Assembly (NCBI GenBank): GCA_963920765.1
Contig: OY987247.1
Coordinates: 21,858,471 to 21,922,470 of the forward strand
DNA from: Ulota crispa
Lineage: Eukaryota; Streptophyta; Bryopsida; Orthotrichales; Orthotrichaceae
Length of the DNA stretch: 64,000 bases
Reading direction: 5' to 3'
Below, piece after piece: positions 1-12,625 of the stretch; the first letter of the stretch is position 1; each line of letters starts with the position of its first letter. The position numbers were made by a program, and so were the translations under genes. Under the pieces are notes generated by a model that was given only the letters and a program-made list of their open reading frames with translations, was not told the DNA's origin and made no database searches.

Positions 1-3000
1 ACAAACGAATGCGCCTAGCCATGTACTATGTTTGACATTTGCCATTTCCTAGTCTCGTTAGGGTTTAGGATTTTGTTGTTCATATTTGCATTTTTGTTTG
101 CGTCCCACATTTAATGAGTTGTTGCCCTATATTGTGTCATGTACTCTGTGCAAAACCGCAATGCCTCTTCCATGCAATAGCCTTTTGCTATGCCCCCCTT
201 TGGATGAGCATAAGATCTAACGTAGTCCTTCAAGGTCTTCAAGTATCGTTCAATGGGATAAATCCACCTGCAATGGACAGGGCCGCAGATAAACAGCTGC
301 TCTACTAGATGCACGAGGAGGTGTGTCATGATATTTATGAATGTTGGTGGAAAGTCCTTCTGTAAAATGCAAGTTGCGGTAACGACGTACCATGAGCTCT
401 TCTTTGCTGTTCTTTTGCACCTCCTTGTTGCATAACCTCTGAAACACCCAACACAACTTTATGATTGCCAGCTGCACATCTTTGTCTAGAAGGTTTCTAA
501 TTGCCACGGGAAGTACCTGCAAAGGACAAGTTTTCATAGCGTGATTGTCTATCAAATGTGATGCATTACTAAACATCAATGACTGGACTAAATCATGTAC
601 AATGAGAAATTCTTGTTAATTTGCACATTCAATATAACCTCCTCTACTTCCAAGCACATCAATTGCGTTCCATTTTGACATGTTCCAGACATCACTATTG
701 AGTATTAGACGTTTTATTCATTCAAATCAAGCCGTCCATTTACACATATATTACTTTTGCATATGCCATTATGGACATGAAATTGAATGCTTGGGAGTGG
801 TACATGTTTACCTATTACATGAGAATGTGGTAGTTATGCATTTCATGTATTGAAGTTTTCTATCCTTCAGTTTTTTTTGAAAACAACCCAAATAGTTTGA
901 GGGTGTATAGATTTTTGACACTATCTGCACAAACTCCTTTTGCTCATTTGGCTTTAAAATGTATGGGGCTTGTGGCATGTGGAAACAATCTCCTTGACGA
1001 TGCATCCGTAACTCTTCTAGGATTCCCCAAGTCCTCCAAGTCTTGTCAACTTCCTGGACTATTGTTCATGCCTAACCAGGTTTTCAAAATGTTCTCACAC
1101 AAGTTCTTTTTGCAGTGCATGATGTCAAATGTGTGTCAAACCAACAAGTGCTATCAACAAGACATGGATGCTTTTCAATGCTAGATCAACAACATAGGAA
1201 TGATCATTTTGACGTACAAATATCCAGTCAAACATTTCTTCCAACATGACGCTATACCTTATGAAAACAGTGCACAATTGTACTATCATTATAAACAACC
1301 TACAGAACGTCTATTGTAACTAGGAGATGTGCTCTTTCATGTCAATATGCACATACAAAATTTGTGCAGTCTAGGGTGACATATAAAATGACTTGAATGG
1401 GTAGTTGCAAAGACAAACTACAAGCACATCCAATTACAGCAACATTTACTTTGACGTCTAACCTAGTGCCTATTAGATTTTAACTGACATTGATTGGAAC
1501 AGTCACTTCTTTACATTCATATTGTTCTTTGACAATTAAGAGCACGTGTGTGAGGGTTTAGGGTTCTCCATGCACACACCTGCCAGTACGGCAGTTCATA
1601 GAATGCACTCATTTGTTTCATGCCTGAATACTGAATGGAATCATCTTTTTTGTCCTCTTGACCGCCCATCTCCAAGTACGTTTGGCGCCACCTAGCATCC
1701 CTAATGACATCCAACCTTGACATGATTTTGGGTTTAGAGCGATGGTCGAGGTGCCCATTGAATCATGGATTTAGCTGATACGAATGTATAGCACGTAGAC
1801 ACTTGCAAGCCCTGCCATACACAATTTTGCTGCCCCTCATGGACCCGTCTGGTAGCATGTCTCCGGTCTTAGCTATCCTTGAGCTAGTGTCAAAGCCATA
1901 TGACGGACATCCCCGATAGCCCTTACAACATAGACCAAGTATGAGGCCGTATGCTAGAAAGTCCAATATTGTCCACATCAACAATCCACGCATCGTGAAA
2001 CATTGAGAACCCTTGGGCTGCAAAAAATCCAATGCTGGGGGGTGAAAGTACACTAGAGGTGTACCACTTTCAACACAATTTTTACTATATTTAGACATCA
2101 AAAATACTAAAATATTGAGTAACTTTTGTGAAAAACATTTTTTGGGAAATTTGTTTTTGAGCCTCTCTAGACCTAGTTACAATCATTTGGAATCTTAAAC
2201 ACAATTATGGAAAACATAATTTTTCATAAAATCATCCTTTGCCAAAAAATCAGCAAAAAATCAGCATTATTTTTGTAGATATTTGAAAAATGTGTGATGT
2301 TTTTAGAAATTTGAATGCAAATTTAGATAGAAGAGCCATGGATGTATCTTGTGACGTAAAGGTGGAAGAATATGATTTCTCTAAATCAAAAATTTTTGTA
2401 CTTTTCCATAATTTTCTAGTACTAGAACTTTTCTAGTACTGTGACATTCTAATAGTGGTCTACAAAAGTACAAATTTAACAACTTAAAATGCTTTTTTAA
2501 ACCATTTTTATTATGATCTTATGTACTTAACTCATGTAGTTAATTGGAAAACAAAAAAAGTCTAAAAAAACCCTTTAAACTTTGAGCAATTTCAAGTACA
2601 AAATCATGTTTACCTCCATTTTTGGGTTGTGACACCCAAAGTGGTATACCTCTAGTGTACTCTCATCCTGGAACACCCTCCCATAGAACGTGCAACTCCC
2701 GTAATAGCAGCTTTATGAAAACATCAATGTTCTTTGCAGTTGGAGATTGCTTGTTTGATATGAGGATGCTAAGCGAAATGACGAATTTCTTTGTCACAAA
2801 CCATGGCTCAAGGTTGTAAATCAATATCAACACTGGCCATGTCAACCACTTTGTATTGCTGAGCTTGAATGGATTGACGCCATCCAACGCCAACGCCAAA
2901 CGCATGTTCCAATTCTCAGCACCAAAATTCCCAAAGGCAGCATCAATGTTGATGTGCTTCCATGTAGGGCTATCCACTATTGAACGCATCACGCTGTTGT

Positions 3001-4009
3001 TGCTAACATGCTTGGTATCATCCATTAGCATTCTTTCAATATCTGGTGACCTCCACATTTGCTTCAAACGCGGGATGAGTTAAATGACTTTTGCGGGAAC
3101 AACATCTGTACCGTCTATCCAATGCAGTTTTGTACACTTTGGACATTCATTCAACGTTGCCTCTTTGTCCTCATACAATGTATATTTGTTAGGGCAGGCA
3201 TGAATGTTGTGATACTCCAAACCTAATCTACGTATGGTTTTTTTCGCCTCGTACTATGTCCTTGGCAATTTGTTATCAAGCAGCAGCAAATTTGTTGCCA
3301 AATATTGCAACAACTCCTTCAAGAATCTGTTGCTAATGCCAAAGACAATGCACATGTTCATGCAAACAATGATGGCTGACACCACGCTTGTCTTCAAACT
3401 TATATACAAAGGTGTTGATGCCAACTTGTACAACTCCTACAACCCATTCAGTGTGGCATCATCATGGTCCTCAAACTTGGAGGAGACGTCTGCATTAGCA
3501 TGGGCTTGTTGGTGCAACTTGTCAACACGGTTGAAGGCCTCTATCACTTGCGTTTGCACATCATGATGCTTGTCCAACACAATGTTATTGTTGTCAATGC
3601 CAGCTCTTTCTTCAACTCTCAGCACGTCACGCTCAGCACAAGCTTTTTTGACATTATCTTTGCTAGGAACATCAGTATTGTCCATAACGACATTGTTGTT
3701 GTCATTAGCCATGTCTTCAACCTAGATTCCATGCTGCAAGAATCCATCTGGTGGATTACCACGTATTATGAATTGCGTCAAGAATGAGTCCCTGCCCACA
3801 AGCAAGTGGTGCCTTCTAATCACCTCAACACATTTGCGTAAACCCCCATGACAATCTCTACATCTACAAGGATAGGACAAATAGTTCCTCTCCGTCACAA
3901 CTTGCAATTTAGTTTGCAAAATCAAATCTCCAAGTGGGATATGTCGCAGCGTACGCCTGTTGGCTGCAATTTGGATCCTTGCACCGCTTTGAGACATACG
4001 GAATGGCAA
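1..4009 (-). pseudogene. CACTA TNP2-type transposase remnant (element A), interrupted and decayed
   Basis: Reading leftwards, fragments in three frames follow the order of plant En/Spm TNP2 transposases. There is an N-terminal Cys-rich transposase-associated part (4009-3722, CRCRDCHGG), then an ELLQYL...KLPRT stretch and HACPNKYTLY...CPKC (about 3400-3100). The TNP2 core follows at 3067-2672 (KQMWRS, ALDGVNPF, WPVLILIYNL, LLRELHVLWEGV). After a 630-bp insertion it continues with FTMRGLLMWT and KGYRGCPSYG (2035-1763) and YELPYW (about 1600). Next come MHCKKNLCENILKT (about 1125) and DUF4218 (about 580-1; LPVAIRNLL, WIYPIERYLKTLKDYVRSYAHP). Stops and frameshifts are many, so it cannot encode a transposase. 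The DUF4216 end would lie left of base 1. Confidence 0.88.
2039..2668. mobile_element. 630-bp TIR element inserted in the element A transposase
   Basis: The ends are inverted repeats. The left begins GGGGTGAAAGTACACTAGAG and the reverse complement of the right begins GGATGAGAGTACACTAGAGG, with about 28 of the first 31 positions matching. TGG flanks both sides (2036-2038 and 2669-2671). Removing the element with one TGG joins the transposase codons in frame as G-V-P-A-L-D, which fits the GV-A-D motif expected at that point in TNP2. The interior is AT-rich and has no coding capacity. A 3-bp duplication with G-rich ends would suit a non-autonomous PIF/Harbinger-like MITE, but TGG is not the usual TWA target, so the superfamily is uncertain. 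Confidence 0.8.
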
Positions 4010-4699
4010 GATGGCTAGTTCAGGGGCCCATGGTGTTGCATGTGCATTTTGTTAGAAATTGATTTAGACAAACATAATACAAGAACTTTGTTAATTTATA
4101 ATATGTAGAACAAACTCCCACTGAATACTTAGACATGTAGTGTAGCTTGGACTTGAGATGGGGATGTACCAATAAATGTAAAGGAAATGTACGGACACAA
4201 TTACATTAATGTGTGATGTCGCGTTTTCAAAAGGTAGTGCATGTCCAATAAAACATGAATATAGATATTAACATGAAAATCTATGTCAACATCAACATGT
4301 GAACAACGTTGGATAACGTCAATATAACATTACTATGCACCTATCATGTCACAAAAAAGCAGCCATAAATTACAAACATTACCAAGTTCAGCATTTTCAA
4401 AACAAATCCACTTTGTTTTTCATTTATTTATTATCTAAGTTATTTACAATTGCTAAACCCTAACCTTGAGGTAATACTAATACTAAGCAATTCATGAGTA
4501 TTGAATCCAATACATCAAACGCAGAGAACATCCCCACAGCCCAAAACAAACCAAGAATTTATCAAATTGAAATGACAAATTCTCAGTATACATGGAAAAG
4601 GCCTCATTATCCAATCAAACACCAACATTCAATTGTACCATCAAACATCATCACTCACAAATGAAAAAATATTAGGAAGTACATGAGCAAAACAAACCA
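4010..4699. other. AT-rich spacer upstream of the element A transposase
   Basis: No coding region or recognisable repeat is seen here. It lies between the putative transposase start and the first satellite monomer, so it may contain the transposase promoter, but no convincing element can be pointed to. Confidence 0.4.
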
Positions 4700-6780
4700 A
4701 TCAAACATATACTAGAAATCAGAGCTTATATTTTCAGAGTATTAACTTTACAGCCCCTAACTAATCCAATTATTATCAAACTCAAATGAAAAATTAGCCA
4801 AAATACAAGGCTAGAACTAAGCAATCAATTAAACACCTAAATTAGAGCTTCAGTTTCCAAAAAATTACCTTCACAGCACCTTACTAACCAAGTTTTTAAC
4901 AATTTTGAATGAGAAAAAGCCAAAACACAAGGCTAGAACTTAGCAATCAATCAAACACCTAAATTAGAGCTTGTTTTTCATTAAAGTTACCCTGACAGCC
5001 CTTTACTACCCAAGATTTTAACAATTTTGAATGGGAAAAGCCAAAGCATAAGGCCAAAACTTAGCAATTAGTCAAAGACCAAAATCAAAACTTATCTTTT
5101 CATTAAAGTTATCTTGATAGCTCCTAACTAACCCAATTATTGTCAAACTCAAATGATAAAATAGTCCAACACAAGGCTAGAACATATCAATCAATCAAAC
5201 ACCTAAATCAAGGCTTATCTTTTCAAAATATTACCTTGAAAGCTTGTTACTACCTGAGTTTTTAACAATTTTGAATGAGAAAAAAGCCAAAACATAAGGC
5301 TTGAACTAGCAATCAAGTCAACAACCAAAATCAAAGCTTACCTTTTCATTAAACTTACCTTGACAGCTCCTTACTACCCAAGATTATAACAATTTCAAAT
5401 GAGAAAAAAGCCAAAACATAAGGCTAGAACTTAACATTCAAACAAATACAAAAATCTAATCTAATATTTTCAAAAAATTACCTTCACAACTTCTAACTAG
5501 CCCAGTTAGTATCAAATTCAAATGAAAAAATAGCGAAGCACAAGGCCAAAACATAGCAATCAATCATACACCAAAAATTAGAGCTTATCTTTTCAAAAAA
5601 TTACCTTCATGGCCGCTTACTAATTGAGTTATTAACAATTTTGGAAAGTGGAAAATAGCCAAAACAGAAGCCCAAAACTTAGCAGTCAAATAAAAACCAA
5701 AATCAAAGCTAATGTTTTCATTAAAGTTTCCTTGACAACCCCTTATTACCCAAGATTTTAACAATTTCAAAAGAAGAAAAGGCCCAAACACAGGGTCAAA
5801 ACATAGCAATCAATCAAACACCTAAGTCAAGGCTTATCTTTTCAAAAAATTACCTTCACAGGCCCTTACTAACCAAGATTTTAACTATTTAAAAAAGAAA
5901 AAAAAGCCAAAACATAAGGCTAGAACTTAACATTCAGTCAAATACAAGAATTAGATCTTAAATTTTCAGAAAATTACCTTGACAGCTCCTAACTAATCTA
6001 ATTATTATTAAACTCGAATGAGAAAAAAGCCAAAACAAAAGGCCAAAAGATAAGAATCAATCAAACACCGGAAAACAAAGGTTATATTTTCAGAAAATTA
6101 CCTTGACAGCTCCCACCTAACCCAATTCTTATCAAATTTGAATGAAAAAATAGCCAAAACAAAAGGCCAGTACATAGCATTCAAACAAATACAAAAACCA
6201 GAGCTTCTCTTTTCAAAAAATTACCTTGATAGCTCCTAACTAGCCCAATTAGTATCAAACTCAAATGAGAAAAAAGTCCCTAACACAAAGCCTACACATA
6301 GCAATCAATCAAACACCTAGATCAGAGCTTAAACTTTCAAAACATTACCTTGACAGCCCCTAACTAACCCAATTATTGTCAAATTCTAATGGAAACATAG
6401 CCAAATACAAGGCTTGAACATAGCAATCAATCATATACCAAAAATCAGAGCTTATCTTTTTAGAAAATTACCTTCATGGTCGCTTACTAATTGAGTTATT
6501 AACAATTTTGAAAGAGGAAAAAGCCAAAACATAAGGCCAGAACTTAACATTCAAACAAATACAAAAGACAGAGCTAATATTCTCATAAAATTACCTTTAC
6601 ATCCCCTAACTAACCTGGTTGTTATCAAACTCAAATGGAAAAATAGCCAAACACAAGGCTAGAACATAGCAATCAATCAAACATCTAGATTACAGCTAAT
6701 GTTTTTGGAAAATTACCTTGATAACACTTTACTAACCAAGTTCTTAACAATTTCAAATGAGAAAAAAGCCAAAGCATAAG
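4700..6780. repeat. ~123-bp satellite array, left block
   Basis: About 17 degenerate head-to-tail monomers are present. Successive TTACCT landmarks lie at 4864, 4986, 5108, 5230, 5354, 5478, 5600, 5726, 5849 and 5973, giving a period of 122-126 bp. Each monomer carries ATTACCTTGACAGC, then CTAACTAACCCAATTATT, GAGAAAAAAGCCAAAACA, and CAATCAATCAAACACCTA. The array stops mid-monomer at 6780, where element C begins with CACTAG, and resumes at 28097 after the duplicated AAG. Confidence 0.93.
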
Positions 6781-6796
6781 CACTAGAAAAAAACCA
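6781..6796 (+). repeat. Left terminal inverted repeat of element C
   Basis: CACTAGAAAAAAACC begins exactly where the satellite monomer is broken. About 10 of the first 12 bases match the complement of the right end. Confidence 0.85.
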
Positions 6797-7744
6797 GGTA
6801 CAATCTAACTCACAAAAAATGACTGCTTGAATTAAAAAACTAGAATGTTACATTGAAACAACTAAGACCATTTATGAAGTTTGAGCTGTTGTTGTTAAGT
6901 CAATTCTTTGACTTTTGTGGATGAGATCTATTGCACTTAATGTCCATGTATTGTCTTTGTCAAAATTTTCTCCATTCACTAATGAAGATCTCACATCTAA
7001 AAAATTTAGTTGAATATTAGTTGAAGAAAAATACTACTCATTCCATTCTACTACTATGTTTTCATTCAAAATTACTAGGAAACAACTATGGTATGTTCTG
7101 AATTAATTTATTCAAATTTTTCATTATCAGGCTGCCCGTTTGAGCAAAGCAAATGATGACGTAGGATGGCGTTCCACCAGGGTTACTCTTTAGTTAATTA
7201 TTACATTCTTCGTAGTAATTTTTTAGTCGTTAATTAGTTGTTTGCTAGTTGTTTTATAGAATTTGATTATTCTTGCGCATTTGAGTTCCTCAAATTAGAA
7301 ACTCTATTGTAAGTACTTATGTTCCATAACATACATTAAAGGCTTACAGTCAATTAGTTCAATTGTTTTGCAATGAATACGTTATTGTATTTCATTTTCA
7401 AATCCAAATTTTATTCATTTTCAACTACTAATCTATTAGTTGACTATACAATAACTCAATAGTCACCAAATTACAACTGTGATGACATGCATCAACTAAA
7501 TTAGCAACTCCACAGTTCCTATTAGACTACACATTGACTCCCTACACTCCACAATTGACTCCTTGTAATTATCCTTATTAAACACAGTTGCTCAATGAAG
7601 ATATGTAATGTTGTCTCTTCATGTAATTAACATCTCTCCATGAAATGTTAAGGATTTACAATAAACATTGTATAACACATGATAAATTAGCATAGAATGT
7701 ACTTCAGAGATTACAATTTTGTAGAATGCATTAACCAAATGATT
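6797..7744. other. Left subterminal region of element C
   Basis: AT-rich, non-coding sequence between the terminus and the stop codon of the leftward transposase. Short ACTAC/GTAGT and TTAGTTG-like words recur, as is common in CACTA subterminal regions where the transposase binds. No exact repeat unit could be fixed by eye. Confidence 0.45.
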
Positions 7745-9762
7745 TCAGCAACTTGCATATGCTAATAAGTTCTCTTCTAGTGACAACTCTATAGCACCTA
7801 TCAAAGAAGGGATCACTGATTGCTGAGGATAATTCTCAGGTGTAATAAGGCCCTTGGACTCTATGGTTGTAATAATAAACATGTCAAATGTATCTACTAC
7901 CTCTCTCATTGCTTCTGCTTCTTTCTGTAACACTACTTTCCAACCGGGTTTTGACTGAACATCTGAAAAAAAAAATTTGTCTTGCTTGACTAGGAAAAAT
8001 GAATGGTTCCATCATCTTGGGCAATTTGTGCTTGAAGTTTACAAGAAAGAATCCGGCATCATCTCTAGTATATGTGGGATTTCCTTGATCATAAAAGGAT
8101 GATGGGAGTTTGAAGGTGAGTATAGCTGAGTTTCAAAAAATCCTTCAACAACCCCACATAATTCACTATGACTTCAAAAGCATTACCAGTTGGTACCTCA
8201 AAGCCTGAAGCTATTCCGCTGTCATAGGTCTGCAACACCATTGTCAATGAATCTTCAACCCTAAAGTGATTTCCAAATGACTTCATTCTCGAATACCTTG
8301 TTGCTCTATGTGTTGGTTTTCTTCATATAAGCAGTAATTCCACGTGATTGGCCTCTATTATATCCAAGTTGTCCTCTTCCAAGGTAGTTCTGGCCCAATC
8401 TTCAAAGTCAACAACGGCAATGTCTGCACATCTCTTTGCCTCCCACCTCTTACAAAAATTTCTCTTTTTCTTCAAGAATTCAATTGTATAATTAAGATAC
8501 CTAGTGCATTAGTTTGTATGAAACAGAGTTGGAATCATATTAACACAAAATACAGCATCACATCCACAACACACAACACAAATCTACTACACTCTCCTTG
8601 TAAACATCTCTAAAATGAATACAAAACAACTACAATAGTACTAAAATACAACTTCATTACAGTAAATCACTCTTGTAGCATCTCTTCAAATATTACACAA
8701 ACATTATGACATCACTCCAACACAACTTCATAACATTAACCTATTTGTTCTATAGTAGTATCTAAGTAGTAGTATTACAATCATGAAATTCCCTTGTAGG
8801 TCTAGTCGCTCTCATCAATTTCTTATAAATAAGGTTTGAATTCAACAAGAGTTTCAACTTACGTTAACAAGGGTTGCAATGCTAGTGGGTTCTCAATGAC
8901 GTACTTGTGAGCCATATCTCGTAATTCCTTGTTCATCACGTACACTTTCCTTGTCCCTTTTACCACCTCCGCATCTCCGTATTCTTCATGTGCGTTCCAT
9001 ACTCTTCTCTGCACAGCTTCAAATCTTTGGAGATATTCTATTACAAATCCTAGGCATTCTTCTTTCAAATAACCTTTGTGCCATTGTTGCTTCCGGCCTG
9101 GCCATGTTGCACACATACCCTTTCAACATTTTCATGTATTGTTCCACAGGATACATCCATCTTGTTGACACTAGACCACATATGTCCAATTCCTCTACGA
9201 AATGATAAGTTAAATGAGTCATGATGTCAAAAAATGAAGGTGGGAAATGGATCTCCAGAAGTGCCATACTCTTGGCAACGTCTACTTGAAGTGATGTAAA
9301 CTCAGATGGATTGTACACTGTTGTACAAATTCTTCTATACACCTTTCTCATCCTCATTAGAGCCATTTGCGGTCTTGTTTGAAAAAGCCCTCTTAGGGCT
9401 AGAGGCATCTTCTGCTGCATAAGCACGTGATAATCATGAGATTTTAGGGCACCAAATTTCTTGCTCCTTATATGCTTCTCCAAATTAGAGGAATGTCCAA
9501 TAGGTGTCTTCAGGTCTTTAATTGTGGTTGCAAACTTTTTGAATTCATCATTAGTCAATATGTATGGCGCCAAAGGCTTCATCATTTTGCCACCACGTCT
9601 CGGATTAGGAGGTAACCACAAATGCGGTCTCATGTTTTGGCGTTGTAAATCACGCCTTACTTTAATTGTATCTTTATTACCAACAATGGTTTTCAAAAAA
9701 TTCTTGGCTAGGTTCATTTCGCAATGCATAGGATCCAAAGTGTACTGGATGAGTAGATCCTC

Positions 9763-10430
9763 TGTAATTCCAAAAAAAAAAAAGATTAGTGCTCTAGACT
9801 TGGTGAAATTAAGATAACGTTAAGTGCCCAGGCATAACATATTATTTTACAAGGTACTACAAAGTATTAAAATTCATTATTTCTGACATTTCAAACAAAC
9901 CATTTTTGTAGGGCACAATTTTTAATTACCACAGCTGTTTAGATTTTTGTTGGTTCCGAAATATTAAATTACTAACTTGCAACTACACAATTGTTTCTTA
10001 ATTGAATATAAAATTGAAAAACAACTACTATAATACTAGATCTCAACTACTCAGTTGTTTATAAGCGGAAAAATTACTGAACTACTCCTCTGTGACTTAA
10101 CATATTTGCTGAATTTTTGGTAACTTGTAAATGACTGCAAATTGACTTACAGTTGTCGAGCAATTGTACATTCAACTAGAAACAATTACTAAGCAGTCAT
10201 TGTTTAGTTCTCTATTCAAGTAGAACCCAATTTTACATAACTACTACGTCAAAACCCCAAGTTTTTAAAATTTTAAAATTTTAAAACCAATCTATTCATT
10301 ACTATAGCACATAGTTATCACCTGAAAATCATTACTCCAACAACATAGATTTCCATTACATCTTATATACCTTCATACACTACCTTCTAAATGAAAAATC
10401 AAAATATTTATTCAAGACCTTTTTCTAAAT
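9763..10430 (-). other. Intron within the element C transposase
   Basis: The stretch separating the RLPYWK-bearing part from LDPMHCEMN is non-coding. It ends, on the minus strand, in a long pyrimidine run followed by ACAG directly before the codons for DLLIQYTLDPMHC, a good 3' splice site. The upstream donor was not fixed exactly. Position between ELPYW-like and MHCE-like motifs is plausible for a TNP2 intron. Confidence 0.6.
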
Positions 10431-11039
10431 AACCTTCCAATAAGGCAATCTATTGAGTATTGAACTCCGCTTCACGCCATGTATTTATGATGGATCTTGA
10501 ATCCCAGCTTCTCTTCCACTTGAAGTTCTCCAAGTCTCATACTCCGCTGCATACGTTAACTATTGCACCCTAGAAACTCTAATTGGCATGCTACCATATT
10601 CCATTACATTGTTAAAATGATTTGTCATCTCCTTGGTCCTACAAGGGTGTTCTATAGGCAGCCATCACCTAGTTCCACAATAAGTCTGTTTGCTCAATTC
10701 AGTTGAATGCTCTGCTGGTAACTCCGGTCCACATACAGCACATGCTGCATATCCCTGATGGGTGAATCCACCAACTATTCCGTATCTAGGGTAGTCATGG
10801 ATAGTGTGATATTGCAGGAAAGTACTTATCCTCCTGTTGGCATTATGAGTGATTTAAAACACCAAGAAGATGACTTGTTTTTGTTCCACAGGGAATTAGT
10901 TTGTAATTTCTAAAAGATGACCGGAACAAGATGTAGAGATCCTGTTTATAACACACATATACACACATACACACAAGCACAAGAGAAACAACCGGAAGTT
11001 CTACTCTCACATACTATCTAACTCCTAGTTAGACCTTCA

Positions 11040-11280
11040 TGCACACACAAACAATCCAAACTTCCAAAAGGATCGTCCAAGCCTTGTGCCTCTTCTAGAT
11101 CTAGTTACAATATAAATTATGAGTAATAGAAACACACATACAAATACTCAAGAAAGGTAACCAGAAGATCTCTAGTCAACTGACAGGAATTCTAATTATC
11201 CTCCTTTCTTCACCAACAATCCAGACTTCCGAAAGGAGTGGCCTCTCCCTGTACCTCTTCCAGATCCGGTCGCAAAACAC
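11040..11280. repeat. ~166-bp tandem duplication inside the 2.1-kb element
   Basis: The word ACAATCCA(A/G)ACTTCC(A/G)AAAGGA occurs at about 11048 and again about 166 bases later. Both copies continue into similar CCTCTTC(T/C)AGATC sequence. The relative at 48.9 kb has a single copy. Confidence 0.7.
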
Positions 11281-12029
11281 ACACCAAGTAACAGAAGTTT
11301 AGCCTCTATATCAGAGGGTTTTGCAATTTGATTAAAGAAGGTTGCGTGAGTTCCTACCCTTCAAGACTTTAAAGTGTTTGAAGTAGCACTAAACCAAACA
11401 ACAACAAAGAACACAAAGACAAAAGGGTGCAATTACTTCCTCACAGCAAATCCAAAATCGATTTTAGATAGACAAGTCACATAGGAAACTCCTATAATCC
11501 CAACGTACTATACACAAATTGTTCTTGACCTAATTCCTAGTGCTAAAATGGTAACCAAATAAATATAAGATCCCTGCTCCTTTGCACACAATCACTCCTG
11601 GTGGCGGTGGAACCTCTCAACCGTCAGCTAGCATGCGTTGGGATTGCTATTTGGATGCACTCAATCTAAAACTAGCTATCCTTTACAAGAGTACCTAGAT
11701 CGTAAACCCAAATAGAAACCGCCCCTTAATACACAAGGTTTTCCAACCACCTTCCTACTAGCTCCAAGAACCGGATCAAATAGGATTCAAGGGTTATCCT
11801 CTCTTTTCAATGCTCAGCCTTCAAAAACTTGCAATAAAAAATGGTTCTAGCATTGTCAATCTACCAATAGCAAACCAAGTAATCAATTTAGAATCCCGAA
11901 GTGGAAGTCCAAAATTTTGCTTTGCATTAAGGAAATTGAAAGTAAGAAAACACCCCAAGCAACAATCTTAGTTCAGCCCTTAATAGGTAATCCTTGAGGA
12001 ACCCCTAAAAGTTCCCTATTGGAAAGCTA

Positions 12030-12330
12030 ATGACCCGGAATGATACATGTCATTCCTTGTTCCAAAAAGCTGTGGACCTCCAGGCTCCATGTTACAAAGT
12101 TCTACCAAAAGTAGATATCAGATCTAGGAATTCCAGATTCGAGATTTCCACTTTGCCAAGGAATCACAAGTGTCATTCTTTGATCCAGAAAGCTGCAAAC
12201 CTCCCTCCACATGGCAAAGCCCACCAAAAGTAGATCTCAGATCCGAGAAGATTGGATTCAAGATTCCCATCTTGCTAAGGAATGATAGGTGTCATTTTAT
12301 GATCCAGAAAGCAACCCTAGATATACTTTT
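12030..12330. repeat. ~125-bp tandem repeat (about 2.5 copies)
   Basis: AAGGAAT...GTGTCATT...GATCCAGAAAGC recurs near 12160 and 12279, with a more diverged copy near 12035. Intervening AAAAGTAGAT(A/C)TCAGATC also repeats. The related copy at about 48.1 kb has one unit. Confidence 0.75.
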
Positions 12331-12334
12331 GCAG

Positions 12335-12625
12335 TTAACTTCCCTTTGTCTGTTTCAGAGATCCTCTGTCCGAAACTGACTTCTGGCCCAGGATCCAATT
12401 CCTTCCTGCTGGTTGATGTCTTGGTTGGTGGCGTAGGTTTGACTGGCTTTGGTATAGCACATGTTTCTGCTTCTTCCCCTTCCACGCAAGTGATAGAGCC
12501 TGCGGATTTGAGTCTCTTGATTTGTCGTGCAAATCACCAAAGATGCCTTCATTCTCCAAGGTTGCTGAGGATGAGTCATCACAGAGGTTGATCTTAACAA
12601 GTGAGGTTGTCTTCCGCTTCACCAA
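12335..12625 (-). pseudogene. Lys-rich coding remnant within the 2.1-kb element
   Basis: An open stretch beginning MVKRKTTSLVKINLCDDSSS resembles, in the same relative place, VKRKT...STSLIPFNLDDKPSAS at 47640-47700 in the second copy. Both continue with a GDLHD/GDFDLE and R/K-rich segment. Conservation of protein-like spacing between two diverged copies suggests descent from a coding region. No domain is recognised. Confidence 0.4.

Noticed and set aside
114..308. Plus-strand frames over 1-4000 and 9450-9820
   Set aside because: They are shadows of the minus-strand transposases, whose protein sense is clear.
4700..6780. CRISPR-like array
   Set aside because: Units are degenerate satellite monomers without distinct repeat and spacer parts, in a plant-type genome.
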